Assembly (NCBI GenBank): GCA_903921605.1 | Contig: CAIXQV010000608.1 | Span: 1-13,377, forward strand | From: an uncultured Planctomycetaceae bacterium | Lineage (GTDB): Bacteria; Planctomycetota; Planctomycetia; Planctomycetales; Planctomycetaceae | DNA: 13,377 bases | Direction: 5' to 3' | Shown here: positions 1 to 9,033 of the stretch, piece after piece | Numbering within the stretch: position 1 is the stretch's first letter | Layout of the letters: each line of letters opens with the position of its first letter | Position numbers and translations under genes: made by a program | The notes under the pieces: generated by a model | What the model was told of the DNA's origin: nothing | What the model saw: the letters and a program-made list of their open reading frames with translations, nothing else | Databases searched by the model: none

Positions 1-1
1 G

Positions 2-328
2 CAGGTTCCCGCCGAGTCGATTCGTCCGGGCGGACAGATTTGGGTTGTTCGCGATAGCAAGCTGAAGGTTGTATCCATTTCTTTGGTCCGCGTTGATGGT
101 GATCTGGCTCTCGTGCGACAGGAAGAAGAAACCCTGAAGGCGCAGGACGTCGTGATCGTTTCCCCGCTGGCCTCAGTCACGGACGGGATGCTGGTCACCG
201 TCGCTGCTGACTTGAAAACGATACCTCCGCCATCAGCTTCTGCAGATCCAGCCAGCAAGAACGAACCACAGCCAGCGGCTGATGCGAAGGACAGCTCGGC
301 GAAATCACAGCAGGAGGTGCAGCCATGA
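2..328 (+). CDS. RND efflux periplasmic adaptor (membrane fusion protein), C-terminal part
   Basis: This is the 3' end of a gene that starts before the window; the frame is open from base 2 to a TGA at 326-328. Adaptors of this family link an RND permease in the inner membrane to an outer-membrane channel. The visible part begins with a beta-rich stretch (PAESIRPGGQIWVVRDSKL, then VRVDGDLALVR) that resembles the membrane-proximal domain of HlyD/AcrA-type adaptors, and continues to SPLASVTDGMLVTV. It ends in a low-complexity Ala/Ser/Pro/Gln tail of about 35 residues that is probably disordered. Its stop overlaps the permease start (ATGA, 325-328), so the two are almost certainly co-translated. 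The N-terminal lipoyl and hairpin regions lie outside the window, so the assignment rests on this C-terminal domain plus the neighbour. Confidence 0.82.
   Translation, partial: QVPAESIRPGGQIWVVRDSKLKVVSISLVRVDGDLALVRQEEETLKAQDVVIVSPLASVTDGMLVTVAADLKTIPPPSASADPASKNEPQPAADAKDSSAKSQQEVQP
312..319 (+). promoter_or_regulatory. Shine-Dalgarno site of the RND permease gene
   Basis: AGGAGGTG lies 5 bases before the ATG at 325, inside the end of the adaptor gene. It is the clearest ribosome binding site in the window. It fixes the permease start and fits translational coupling across the ATGA overlap. Most other genes here have weak or no such site. Confidence 0.75.
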
Positions 329-3300
329 GCGGTTCCATGGTGCGATGGGCGATCCGTAATACGCCCGCGATGAACACGATCGTCCTGGCGGTGCTTATCG
401 TCGGAGTTCTGTCGGCATTCATGCTGCGTCGCGAAGTGTTTCCGCAGTTTGAGCTGGAAATCATTCTCGTCGCCGTTCCGTATCCCGGCGCGAGTCCTGA
501 TGAAGTGGAAAGCGGAATCTGTCAGAAGATTGAAGAAGCCGTTCGTTCTGTCGACGGCATTAAGAAAGTGACATCCGTTGCGGCAGAAGGTGTCGGCAAT
601 GTTGTGATCGAAGTTCGCAGTGATGTCCCCAGCGTTCAGAAAGTGTTGAATGAAGTTCAGTCGCAGATTGATCGTATTCCCAGCTTTCCGGATCTCGCCG
701 AAGAACCGAACGTGCAACAGGTCACGTTTCGCAATAAGGCCATTACGGTCGGCGTGATCCAGGAGAACTCCGAAGCTCCCGACGCCGAGCTTCAACTTCG
801 CGAGATTACGGAACAGGTTCGGGACGACCTGCTGCTGATTCCTCAGATTTCGCAGGCCGAAATCATGGGCGAACGCAAGTTTCAGATCGATGTGGAGATT
901 CCTGAAAAGACGCTGCGGGAATACGGGCTGACGTTAACCGATGTGTCGCGACGCATTCGTCTGCGGAACCTTGAATTGCCCGGCGGAACGATTCGTGATC
1001 AGGGCGAAACGTATCTGCTGCGTGGCAAAGACAAGCGAGTCCTGGGTGAAGAAATTGCTGCCATCCCGCTGATTACTCGAGCGGACGGCGTTGTCCTGAC
1101 CGTTGGCGAACTGGGACAAGTCAAAGATGAATTTGTCGATACAACTTCAATCAGCCGCATCAATGGTCAGCCGGGCCTTGCCATTGATGTGAATGCGGCT
1201 TCACGCGAAGACCTGCTGTCCATGGCGGATTCTGTGAAAGACTATGTGAAGCAGAAACAGTTGCCACCCGGATATTCTTTTACGACATGGGGCGACTCGT
1301 CGATCGAAGTTCGAGACCGCCTGGACCTGCTCGTTCGAAACGGCATGCAGGGACTCATTCTGGTGTTCGTAATTCTGTCGATGTTTCTCGACCTGAAGTT
1401 GGCGTTCTGGGTCGCGATGGGGATTCCGATTTCGTTACTGGGGGCCTGTGCGGTCCTCTGGCAGTTCGACCAGACTCTGAACATGCTGTCTCTGTTCTCG
1501 TTTCTCATCGCATTGGGCATCGTCGTGGATGATGCGATCGTGATCGGCGAAAATGTTTATGCTCATCGAGCCATGGGCAAGACGCCGATGCAGGCGGCCA
1601 TTGATGGAACGATCGAAGTTGTGCCGTCAGTGTTCTCGTCGGTCGCAACAACCGTCTTTGCTTTCGTGCCGATGTTTTTTGTGACCGGTGTGATGGGCAA
1701 GTTCTTTGCAGTGATGCCGCTGGCGGTGATTGCGATTCTGACGATTTCGTTGCTGGAAGCATCTTTTGCTTTGCCCTGCCATCTTGCTCATGGTTCCGGC
1801 AAACCATCTTCGCTGACTTCAGGATTAAACCGCTTCACAAACTGGGTTCTCGACACATTCATCACTCGGATTTATCAGCCTGTCGTTAACTTCTGCGTGG
1901 GCAACCCTGCCATCACGGTAAGCCTCGCTGTTACGTTTCTTCTTTTGACGACAAGCCTGGTCACCAGTGGCACTGTGCCCAGTATTTTCTTCCCCAAGCT
2001 GGATGCACCGGAAGTCATGGCCAAAGTCATCTTCCCGGACGGAACACCCAGTCGAGTCACCGAGCATGCCACCGAACGTATCGAAAAGGCCATTCTCGAC
2101 ATCAACAAGAAGTATTCGACTCCTGACCGACCTCTGATGCTGGCAACTCATCGCATGGTCGGTTTGGTTAAGGACGATGCACCGGGCGGCGGTCAAACAA
2201 CGGAAGGCAGTCACGCGGGGTCTGTCTATGCTCAGCTGGTTGATGGCGGTCTGCGTGATGTGACCAGCGAAGAAGTTGTCCAGGAATGGCGAAATGCTGT
2301 CGGCCCGATTGCGGGCGTGGAGACTCTGACATTCGGTTCACAGTCTCGTGGTCCAGGTGGCAAGCCGATCGAGTTCAAGTTGCTGGCTCCTTCGACGGAG
2401 ATGAAAGACCTCGAGGCTGCTGTCGAAGAAGTCAAAGCCAAGCTGGCGACGTACAAAGGTGTCTTTGACGTGTCCGATGATTCGCGACCCGGTAAATGGG
2501 AGCTTCAGCTTCGTGAAAAAGAAGATGCTGTAGCTATGGGCGTTCCGCTCGAAAGCATCGCTCGCACTGTCCGCGCCTCGTATTATGGCGAAGAAGTCAT
2601 GCGACTGCAGCGTGGTCGCCATGAAGTGAAGTTGATGGTCCGCTATCCGGAAGAAGATCGCAAATCCCTGGCTCGCTTTGATGATATCCGCGTCGATGGC
2701 GGCGACGGAATACAGCGTCCGATTACGGAACTGGCGGATGTGTCTGTCAGTCGAGGATACTCGGAGATTAACCGCATCGATCAAAAGCGATCGATTACTG
2801 TCTCATCAGATATTGATGAAAAGGTCGGTAACGCTAAGGAAATCGTAGGGAATCTCCAGCAGACTTTCATGCCCGACCTGCTGAAAAGATATCCGTCTCT
2901 GCGAGTCCGCTGGGAGGGACAACAGGAGCAGGATACGGAGTCGGTGCGAAGTCTTGGCCTCGGACTGGGAATCGCATTGATCGCGATGTATGTCCTGCTG
3001 ACGATGGAGTTCACTTCTTACGGACAGCCGATGGTGGTGATGACGATCATACCCTTCGGGATCGTCGGAGCAGTCATTGGTCACTGGGTCATGGGAATTC
3101 CGCTGACGTTGTTCAGCACTTTGGGGCTTGTGGCTTTGACGGGAATCGTTGTGAATGACTCGATCGTTCTCGTCGACTTTATCAATAGTGCGGTTCGTGG
3201 CGGCATGCCGTTGAATCAGGCCGTGCTCGAAGCCGGGGCTCGACGCTTCCGGCCTGTGATGCTGACCTCGCTGACCACGATCGCAGGCTTGGCTCCGATC

Positions 3301-3495
3301 CTGACGGAGACATCCTTCCAGGCTCAGTTGGTGATTCCAATGGCGGCCAGCCTGTGCTTCGGACTGATGACTTCGACGGTACTGGTACTCGTACTGGTCC
3401 CGACATTTTATCTGATCTACGCACGAATCTTTGGCGTCACGGTGGATGAAAAATCCCCGGAAGCCGCTGGTACCACGCCGGTGCTTGAGCTGTGA
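325..3495 (+). CDS. RND family efflux permease (AcrB/HAE-like)
   Basis: Inner-membrane proton-driven pump of 1056 residues, the usual length for AcrB-type permeases (about 1030-1050). TM1 spans about residues 16-34. A first periplasmic domain follows (about 35-338), then a helix bundle from N339 to about 487. This contains the TM4 motif GIVVDDAIVIGEN with the acidic pair D402/D403 used in proton relay. TM7 (about 527-550) leads to the second periplasmic domain, and the last helix bundle covers about 877-1035. In TM10 the motif reads VVNDSIVLVDF, so the position of the essential AcrB lysine (K940) is occupied by N944, next to D945. This variant pump type is known to me among HAE-like permeases. 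Substrate cannot be told from sequence; the VDDA motif and the absence of visible heavy-metal features favour an organic-compound exporter over a CusA-type metal pump. It forms an operon with the adaptor upstream; no outer-membrane factor gene follows. Confidence 0.93.
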   Translation: MSGSMVRWAIRNTPAMNTIVLAVLIVGVLSAFMLRREVFPQFELEIILVAVPYPGASPDEVESGICQKIEEAVRSVDGIKKVTSVAAEGVGNVVIEVRSDVPSVQKVLNEVQSQIDRIPSFPDLAEEPNVQQVTFRNKAITVGVIQENSEAPDAELQLREITEQVRDDLLLIPQISQAEIMGERKFQIDVEIPEKTLREYGLTLTDVSRRIRLRNLELPGGTIRDQGETYLLRGKDKRVLGEEIAAIPLITRADGVVLTVGELGQVKDEFVDTTSISRINGQPGLAIDVNAASREDLLSMADSVKDYVKQKQLPPGYSFTTWGDSSIEVRDRLDLLVRNGMQGLILVFVILSMFLDLKLAFWVAMGIPISLLGACAVLWQFDQTLNMLSLFSFLIALGIVVDDAIVIGENVYAHRAMGKTPMQAAIDGTIEVVPSVFSSVATTVFAFVPMFFVTGVMGKFFAVMPLAVIAILTISLLEASFALPCHLAHGSGKPSSLTSGLNRFTNWVLDTFITRIYQPVVNFCVGNPAITVSLAVTFLLLTTSLVTSGTVPSIFFPKLDAPEVMAKVIFPDGTPSRVTEHATERIEKAILDINKKYSTPDRPLMLATHRMVGLVKDDAPGGGQTTEGSHAGSVYAQLVDGGLRDVTSEEVVQEWRNAVGPIAGVETLTFGSQSRGPGGKPIEFKLLAPSTEMKDLEAAVEEVKAKLATYKGVFDVSDDSRPGKWELQLREKEDAVAMGVPLESIARTVRASYYGEEVMRLQRGRHEVKLMVRYPEEDRKSLARFDDIRVDGGDGIQRPITELADVSVSRGYSEINRIDQKRSITVSSDIDEKVGNAKEIVGNLQQTFMPDLLKRYPSLRVRWEGQQEQDTESVRSLGLGLGIALIAMYVLLTMEFTSYGQPMVVMTIIPFGIVGAVIGHWVMGIPLTLFSTLGLVALTGIVVNDSIVLVDFINSAVRGGMPLNQAVLEAGARRFRPVMLTSLTTIAGLAPILTETSFQAQLVIPMAASLCFGLMTSTVLVLVLVPTFYLIYARIFGVTVDEKSPEAAGTTPVLEL

Positions 3496-3523
3496 GCGGC
3501 GCGGTTGTTGGTTTTATTGTCTC

Positions 3524-3602
3524 ATCAGCCGCAGGGCGTTAGCCCCCGGTTGCCTTCACCGTGTTTGCTGCGAAAACCGGACGCTAACGCGTTCCGGCTG
3601 AT
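3524..3602 (+). repeat. Inverted pair of REP-like hairpins (BIME-like palindrome)
   Basis: Two 28-base arms (3524-3551 and 3575-3602) are imperfect reverse complements around a 23-base loop. Shared blocks are ATCAGCCG, CGTTAGC and CCGGTT. Each arm can also fold alone: the left has GGGC-GTTA-GCCC, and the right has CCGGA.CGC-TAAC-GCGTTCCGG with one bulged base. This matches the layout of paired REP units in enterobacteria. It lies 28 bases after the permease stop and could act as a transcript 3'-end stabiliser or weak terminator; no T-tract follows. A related core lies inside the helicase gene downstream. Confidence 0.7.
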
Positions 3603-3723
3603 TAAATCAACACCTCTGACAGGTGACTCGCTCTTATTGCTTGATTCCTGCAAGATGCGGCCAAATTAATCGCGTTTGAATTCCCCGGAACCTTAGTCTA
3701 ACTCGGTGTGTCGCACGGTGACG

Positions 3724-6700
3724 ATGTCTTCGCTTCAGGATATTGAACAATCTCTTTCACTGGTCATGCAGGCTGATCAATTCTCCCTGCGCAAAATGCT
3801 GCGCATTGTGAGGGAGTCCGAGAAGGTCGGGAAACCGACCGACAGGCTGCAGGAGAAACTTCGGTCCGAGTTTGAAAAGTCAAAACGCCGCCGCGAAGAA
3901 CGAGCCGTCTGGAAACCTCGCCTGCAGTGGGATGAAGAACTCCCAGTCGTTGCTCGCAAGCAGGAAATCATCGACACGATTCGAGACAATCAGGTCGTGG
4001 TGTTGTGTGGCGAAACCGGGTCCGGCAAGTCGACGCAGCTGCCGAAGATCCTGATTGAAATGGGACGAGGACTCAGCGGAGTCATCGGGCATACTCAACC
4101 TCGTCGAATCGCTGCTCGCTCCGTCGCCGCGCGATTGGCAGAGGAGATGAACTGCCGACTTGGCCACGAAGTCGGTTTTCGAATTCGCTTTACCGACAGC
4201 AGCGGTCCGAATACCCGGGTTCGTCTGATGACGGACGGGATCCTGCTGGCGGAAACTCAGACCGATCGTTTTCTCGATCAGTACGACACAATTATCGTCG
4301 ACGAAGCCCATGAGCGGTCTCTGAACATCGATTTCCTGCTGGGATATCTCAAGCGTCTGCTGCATAAGCGACGTGATCTGAAAGTGATCATCACGTCAGC
4401 GACGATTGATGCGGCTCGTTTCGCAGAACACTTCAGCGAAGGCCCCCGTCCAGTTCCGGTGCTGCAGATTTCCGGGCGCATGTATCCGGTGGATATTCGT
4501 TATCGGCCGCTGGATCCGAATGACGGAGCTGATGGGCTTAGTATGGCGGCCCTCAGTGGCGCCGATGATGATAATCGTGAACCCCGCGACTGGCTGGATG
4601 GTGTTGCTGATGCCGTCGAAGAAGTTTCCGCGATCGACAGCGGTCACATTCTGATTTTTCTTCCCACGGAACGGGACATTCGCGAGGCCGACAAACGTCT
4701 TGGTGGCCGACGGTTTCGCGGCGACACGCCTCAGGTGCCAACGGAGATTGTGCCGCTGTTCGGCCGACTGTCGATGGCTGATCAGACGAAGGTCTTTTCG
4801 CCCTGTTCGCATCGCCGCATTGTGCTCGCAACGAATGTCGCCGAATCATCATTGACCGTGCCCGGCATTCGCTATGTGATCGATACCGGGACCGCGCGTA
4901 TCAGTCGCTATTCTGCTCGATCGCGTATGCAGCGACTGCCGATCGAACCGGTGTCGCAGGCTTCAGCCAATCAGCGTTCGGGACGTTGCGGGCGAGTTGG
5001 CCCGGGGATTTGTATTCGACTTTACAGCAAAGAAGATTTCGACAGCCGCGAAGCCTTTACTGCTCCGGAGATTCAACGCACAAATCTGGCGGCTGTGATT
5101 CTGCGGACGATTAATCTCCGCCTCGGCAACATCGAAGAGTTTCCGTTTCTGGATCCTCCGCGATCAACCACGGTCCGCGAAGGTTACAAGACTCTCGAAG
5201 AACTCGGCGCGATCACGGTCGAAGGAGAATTGACCGAGGTCGGGCGCCGCATGGCCAGACTTCCGGTCGATCCACGCATCAGCCGCATGATTCTTGCCGC
5301 CGTCGATGAAAATGCACTGCCGGAAGTCCTGGCAATTGCGTCACTTTTGGAGAGTCAGGATCCTCGTGAACGCCCGATCGAAAAGCAGCAGGCCGCCGAT
5401 GAAGCCCATCGGAAATTCCTCAATCGCGATTCAGACTTCCTAACGATTCTGAATCTGTGGGATGCCTGGCATGACAAACAACGCAGTGGTTCTCAGGGGC
5501 AACTGCGAAAATGGTGTCAGCAAAACTTCCTCTCCTTCATGCGCATGCGCGAATGGGTGGACGTGCATGAACAGTTGAAGGATCTGCTGTCCGAAAGCGA
5601 TGACCCGGCAATTTCAAAAGCCGCCAAAGCTCTGCATCACCGACACGGCGACCGCTCCGGCCCCGGCGAGCGGCAGGGCGTCAGCCCTCCGAGTTCTCCA
5701 CAGAACCCCGCGTCAAAAAACGCGCCCGCAAAACCCAACGACAAGCAAAAGCAAAACTCCGCTCAGTCGGCCGTCAAAGCACCACCTCCCGCAACACCCC
5801 GCCATAACGACTTCGCCGCCACTCACCGCGCGCTGATGACGGGATTGCTGGCCAACATCGGCTGCCAGAATCCCAACGGCGACTTTATGGGCGCTGGCGG
5901 AAACAGTTTGGTGATCTGGCCTGGCTCTGCATTGGCTCCTAAGGGCGCGAAGTGGTTTGTCGCTGGGGAACTGGTCGAAACCAGCCGCCGGTTTGCTCGC
6001 ACGATTGCTCGCATTCAGCCCGAATGGATTGAACCGCTCGCCGAGCATCTGGTCAGTCGCGAGTATTTCGAACCGCACTGGGATCCTGTCGCCGGCAACA
6101 TCATGGTGTTCGAGAAGGTCAGCCTCTGGGGCTTGCCGATCGTGCCGCGTCGAAAAGTAACGTACGCCAAAGTCGATCCGATCAAAGCTCGCGAGATGTT
6201 GATTCAACACGGCCTCGTTGAGTTCGGCCTGCTGTTCGGCGATGCTGATCCCGACAACGCCGGCGCTGAAGATTACGACGATGAAGAAGAAGCGTTGTCG
6301 CGAGGGGCTTCCAAGGTACGGCCGGGACGCAGCACGGCGGCGAATCCTTCGTCCAAACGCAAAGGCTGGGGGCATGAGTTTCCGTTTCTCCGCCACAATC
6401 ATGATGTGCTGGATCAGTTGAAAGATCTTCAGGCGCGAACGCGATCGCATCATCTGTTGCCGGGGGATGAAGTTCTGTTCGAATTTTACGCATCGCAGAT
6501 TCCCGAAGAATGCTGCGATCGCGATCGGCTGCGTCGCTGGTTTCAGAGAACTGTGACTCGCAACGCGCGACTGTTGCAGTTTGATATCAATCAGTTCTCC
6601 GATGCCGCTCATCGCACCGAACAAGCCGCGATGTTTCCTGAATCCGCTCAATTCGGCGCGATGCATCTGCCGCTATCGTATCAGTTGGATCCTGGCCGAG

Positions 6701-8025
6701 ATGCGGACGGCGTGACAGTGACGGTTCCCGTCGAAGGTCTGGGTCAGCTCAACGAAACGCGTCTGGAATGGCTGGTCCCGGGACTGCTGGAACAAAAAGT
6801 TCTGGCGTTGATTCGTTCGCTGCCCAAACATTTTCGTCGTCATTTCGTTCCCGCACCGGACACAGCCAAATTGGTTGCCTCGGATCTGGAATTCGGGAAG
6901 GGCGATCTGTTGACTGGCGTGGCGAGTCGACTTTCTCAGCTTGGCGGGGAACGCTTTGATGCTCGCGAGTTTGACCTGAGCACTCTGGATGATCACCTGA
7001 AGTTCAATATTTGTGTTGTGGACGATCAGCGCAAGACCCTGGTGGAAGGGCGTGATCTTAAATCGCTGCGTGAGACTTTGATTCAGCGAAGTCAGGCGGC
7101 CGTCGGGGCTTCAAACAAAGCCCAGCCGGGGAATGAAGTTTCCGCAGAGGAAGGCAAGTGGACTCGCGGCGGTTTCAAAGCCTGGGACTTCTTTGATATC
7201 CCTGAGCACATTGAAATCAAACGCGCCGGGATGTTGATTCGATCGTTCCCGTCGCTGCAGGACGATGGGGAAACGGTTGGTCTGGTGCTCTGTCACACTC
7301 CGGAAGATGCGGCTCGGATACTTCGCAAAGGACTGTTGAAGCTGATTTTGATTTCTGAACGCAAACGCGTGCTGATTCAGATCGGCAATATGCCTCAGAT
7401 TGGGCAGATTAAACTGCTGTCCTCGTCGATCAAAGGGCTGGAGCTGATGAATCATCTCTCGCTGCTGATGGTAGAACGAGCTTACCTGGCAGATCAACCA
7501 CTGGCTCGCACAAAGTTTTCCTATGAGAAAGCGTTGCAGCGAGGCCGTGAGCGACTGGGGACGATCGCACAGGAGTTTGTGCAGTTCCTTCCGCATTTAT
7601 TCAGCCAGTATCATGAAACTCGGCGTGCTCTTGAGCAAACTCGCGGACCCGGCTGGGATCATCTGTTGAACAGCATGAAGCTGCAGTTGGCCTTGTTGGT
7701 GCATCCCACTTTTCTGATCGAAACGCCCTGGCCGTGGCTGATCCAGTATCCTCGATACTTTCAGGGCATTCGTCAGCGCCTGCAGCGATTGTCATCCGGC
7801 GGTCTGAAGACGGAACAAACTCTGGAATCAGAATTCGTTCCATGGCTCGCGCGGTATGAGCAGAAACTGAAAGATCATCAGCGGCAACAGAAGATCGATC
7901 CGATGTTGAGCCATTATCGTTGGATGTTGGAAGAATTCCGCATCCAGTTATTCGCTCAAAAGCTTGGTACGGCGATCAGCGTGTCAGCCGCGAAACTTGA
8001 AGAGCAATTGGGACGAGTGCTCTAG
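3724..8025 (+). CDS. hrpA: ATP-dependent RNA helicase HrpA (DEAH box)
   Basis: A 1433-residue DEAH/RHA helicase, longer than E. coli HrpA (1300). Motifs in order: Walker A GETGSGKST (about 96-104), TQPRRIAARSVA (Ia), DEAH (193-196), SAT (225-227), NVAESSLTVPGIRYVIDTG (V) and QRSGRCGRVG (VI, about 417-426). These are followed by the ratchet/HA2 and OB-fold region and the long C-terminal region of HrpA proteins (DUF3418). HrpA unwinds RNA in the cytoplasm and in E. coli helps resolve stalled ribosomes; that role here is inferred. Two linkers add length: a Pro/Lys/Gln-rich one at about 638-694 and an acidic one (DDEEE) near 856-862. The start is uncertain. An in-frame GTG at 3706 would add six residues, but neither start has a good Shine-Dalgarno site; I prefer the ATG because MSSLQDIEQSL begins directly with the conserved-looking helix. 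It stands alone, facing a convergent hydrolase gene. Confidence 0.93.
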   Translation: MSSLQDIEQSLSLVMQADQFSLRKMLRIVRESEKVGKPTDRLQEKLRSEFEKSKRRREERAVWKPRLQWDEELPVVARKQEIIDTIRDNQVVVLCGETGSGKSTQLPKILIEMGRGLSGVIGHTQPRRIAARSVAARLAEEMNCRLGHEVGFRIRFTDSSGPNTRVRLMTDGILLAETQTDRFLDQYDTIIVDEAHERSLNIDFLLGYLKRLLHKRRDLKVIITSATIDAARFAEHFSEGPRPVPVLQISGRMYPVDIRYRPLDPNDGADGLSMAALSGADDDNREPRDWLDGVADAVEEVSAIDSGHILIFLPTERDIREADKRLGGRRFRGDTPQVPTEIVPLFGRLSMADQTKVFSPCSHRRIVLATNVAESSLTVPGIRYVIDTGTARISRYSARSRMQRLPIEPVSQASANQRSGRCGRVGPGICIRLYSKEDFDSREAFTAPEIQRTNLAAVILRTINLRLGNIEEFPFLDPPRSTTVREGYKTLEELGAITVEGELTEVGRRMARLPVDPRISRMILAAVDENALPEVLAIASLLESQDPRERPIEKQQAADEAHRKFLNRDSDFLTILNLWDAWHDKQRSGSQGQLRKWCQQNFLSFMRMREWVDVHEQLKDLLSESDDPAISKAAKALHHRHGDRSGPGERQGVSPPSSPQNPASKNAPAKPNDKQKQNSAQSAVKAPPPATPRHNDFAATHRALMTGLLANIGCQNPNGDFMGAGGNSLVIWPGSALAPKGAKWFVAGELVETSRRFARTIARIQPEWIEPLAEHLVSREYFEPHWDPVAGNIMVFEKVSLWGLPIVPRRKVTYAKVDPIKAREMLIQHGLVEFGLLFGDADPDNAGAEDYDDEEEALSRGASKVRPGRSTAANPSSKRKGWGHEFPFLRHNHDVLDQLKDLQARTRSHHLLPGDEVLFEFYASQIPEECCDRDRLRRWFQRTVTRNARLLQFDINQFSDAAHRTEQAAMFPESAQFGAMHLPLSYQLDPGRDADGVTVTVPVEGLGQLNETRLEWLVPGLLEQKVLALIRSLPKHFRRHFVPAPDTAKLVASDLEFGKGDLLTGVASRLSQLGGERFDAREFDLSTLDDHLKFNICVVDDQRKTLVEGRDLKSLRETLIQRSQAAVGASNKAQPGNEVSAEEGKWTRGGFKAWDFFDIPEHIEIKRAGMLIRSFPSLQDDGETVGLVLCHTPEDAARILRKGLLKLILISERKRVLIQIGNMPQIGQIKLLSSSIKGLELMNHLSLLMVERAYLADQPLARTKFSYEKALQRGRERLGTIAQEFVQFLPHLFSQYHETRRALEQTRGPGWDHLLNSMKLQLALLVHPTFLIETPWPWLIQYPRYFQGIRQRLQRLSSGGLKTEQTLESEFVPWLARYEQKLKDHQRQQKIDPMLSHYRWMLEEFRIQLFAQKLGTAISVSAAKLEEQLGRVL
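5673..5691 (+). repeat. REP-like core inside the hrpA coding region
   Basis: GCAGGGCGTCAGCCCTCCG matches the left arm of the 3524-3602 palindrome (3531-3549) at 16 of 19 positions, and shares the hairpin AGGGC-GTCA-GCCCT. It is read in frame as part of the Gly/Ser/Pro-rich linker (ERQGVSPP, starting about residue 649). The location in a disordered, extra-long linker suggests that an intergenic repeat inserted here and was tolerated as coding sequence. Confidence 0.5.
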
Positions 8026-8040
8026 GCCTTGCCCCATACG

Positions 8041-8061
8041 CCACCGGGTTCACCCCGGTGG
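8041..8061. terminator. Hairpin between convergent hrpA and hydrolase genes
   Basis: CCACCGGG (8041-8048) pairs perfectly with CCCGGTGG (8054-8061) around a 5-base loop. It lies 15 bases after the hrpA stop and 30 bases past the hydrolase stop, where a bidirectional transcription end would be expected. No clear T-tract follows on either strand, so it may instead be an RNA-stabilising or REP-like element. Confidence 0.5.
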
Positions 8062-8091
8062 TTCAACGGCTTTTGCACCACTTCAATCAAC

Positions 8092-8973
8092 TCACTTCGC
8101 CGGTGCTGCCAAATACTTGTCAAACCAGTTCAGCAGAGCAGTCTCGGCCTGAGTTCCCTGGTCGCCGGGAAAGCCATGAGCTGCGTCTTTCATCACGATC
8201 AGTTCGCAGGTCGCCTTGGACTCCTGCATGGCCTTGAGGAATCGTTCGCTGTGTGAGATTGGCACCAGTTCATCTTTGTCGCCATGAATCAGCAGCGTAG
8301 GAGCATCGTCGGCCGTCACGGCCAGAAGAGGTGATACATCATCGGCCTGATCATCGGGGAACACCACTGCCGGAAATTGACGGCTCAGTGTTTTGTGATT
8401 CACGTACTCACGAATATCGGTCGGAGGAAAATAAGCCACCACCGCCTGAACTCGACTAGAAACCTTACCGTTTTCGGCATCGGCTTTGTCGCTGCCATCA
8501 TCTCCCATCGAGCCCAGAACCAGAGACAGATGACCGCCTGCGCTACCACCGCAAACGCCGATGCGAGCCGGGTCGATTCCGAAATCAGTCGCATGGGCTC
8601 GAATATGTCGAATCGACAGTTTGACATCGGCCACGGCGTCGGGCACTTTGAAATATGGACTGCTGCCATGTCGGACGAGAATCAGCGTGTAACCTCGATC
8701 AACAATCTTCTCGAACAGATTCAGCGATTCTGGTTTGTCGCCGCGAACAACAGCGTCCGGACGGCCCCATGTGGAAACCCAGCCGCCGCTCACCATAAAC
8801 AGCACCGCCGCACCGTTTGGCTTCGCGGGTTTCACGACGTCATAGGTCAAAGCCATCCCGGCTTTGTGACCATAGATCACATCGGGCATGATCGTTCGCC
8901 AGTCTTCAGCGAAAGTTGATGACGCAAGAAAAACTGAAAGTAAAACGGGGGCAATAACAAGCGATCGAAACAT
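8092..8973 (-). CDS. Secreted alpha/beta hydrolase (esterase/acylpeptidase-like)
   Basis: A 293-residue protein with an N-terminal signal peptide (MFRSLVIAPVLLSVFLASS, likely cut after TFA), so it acts in the periplasm or outside. The fold is read from VLFMVSGGW (oxyanion strand region, the HGG position of HSL-type enzymes), the nucleophile elbow GGSAGG with S144, acid D234 in IHGDKDELVP, and H266 in KDAAHGF. Together these give a full Ser-Asp-His triad typical of BD-FAE/S9-like esterases. Substrate is unknown; a carbohydrate ester or peptide ester is a guess. A second ATG 27 bases upstream (9000) would put nine extra residues before the signal peptide. The inner ATG is preferred because GGTGA lies 5 bases before it and it gives a normal signal peptide. 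Transcription probably starts in 8974-9254; a TATCAT box (plus-strand 9006-9011) is present but has no clear -35 partner. Confidence 0.85.
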   Translation of the reverse strand: MFRSLVIAPVLLSVFLASSTFAEDWRTIMPDVIYGHKAGMALTYDVVKPAKPNGAAVLFMVSGGWVSTWGRPDAVVRGDKPESLNLFEKIVDRGYTLILVRHGSSPYFKVPDAVADVKLSIRHIRAHATDFGIDPARIGVCGGSAGGHLSLVLGSMGDDGSDKADAENGKVSSRVQAVVAYFPPTDIREYVNHKTLSRQFPAVVFPDDQADDVSPLLAVTADDAPTLLIHGDKDELVPISHSERFLKAMQESKATCELIVMKDAAHGFPGDQGTQAETALLNWFDKYLAAPAK

Positions 8974-9033
8974 ACAGTTCACCCACGAAGTCAGGATCAT
9001 AAAAAATGATAGTATCAGCGACTGGCACCAACG

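Noticed and set aside
5713..6666. A 317-codon minus-strand open frame
   Set aside because: It lies wholly inside hrpA, which has unmistakable helicase motifs on the plus strand. It has no motifs of its own and is a composition shadow.
8377..8919. A 180-codon plus-strand open frame
   Set aside because: It is antisense to the alpha/beta hydrolase, which has a complete triad and a signal peptide; the plus frame shows no domain.
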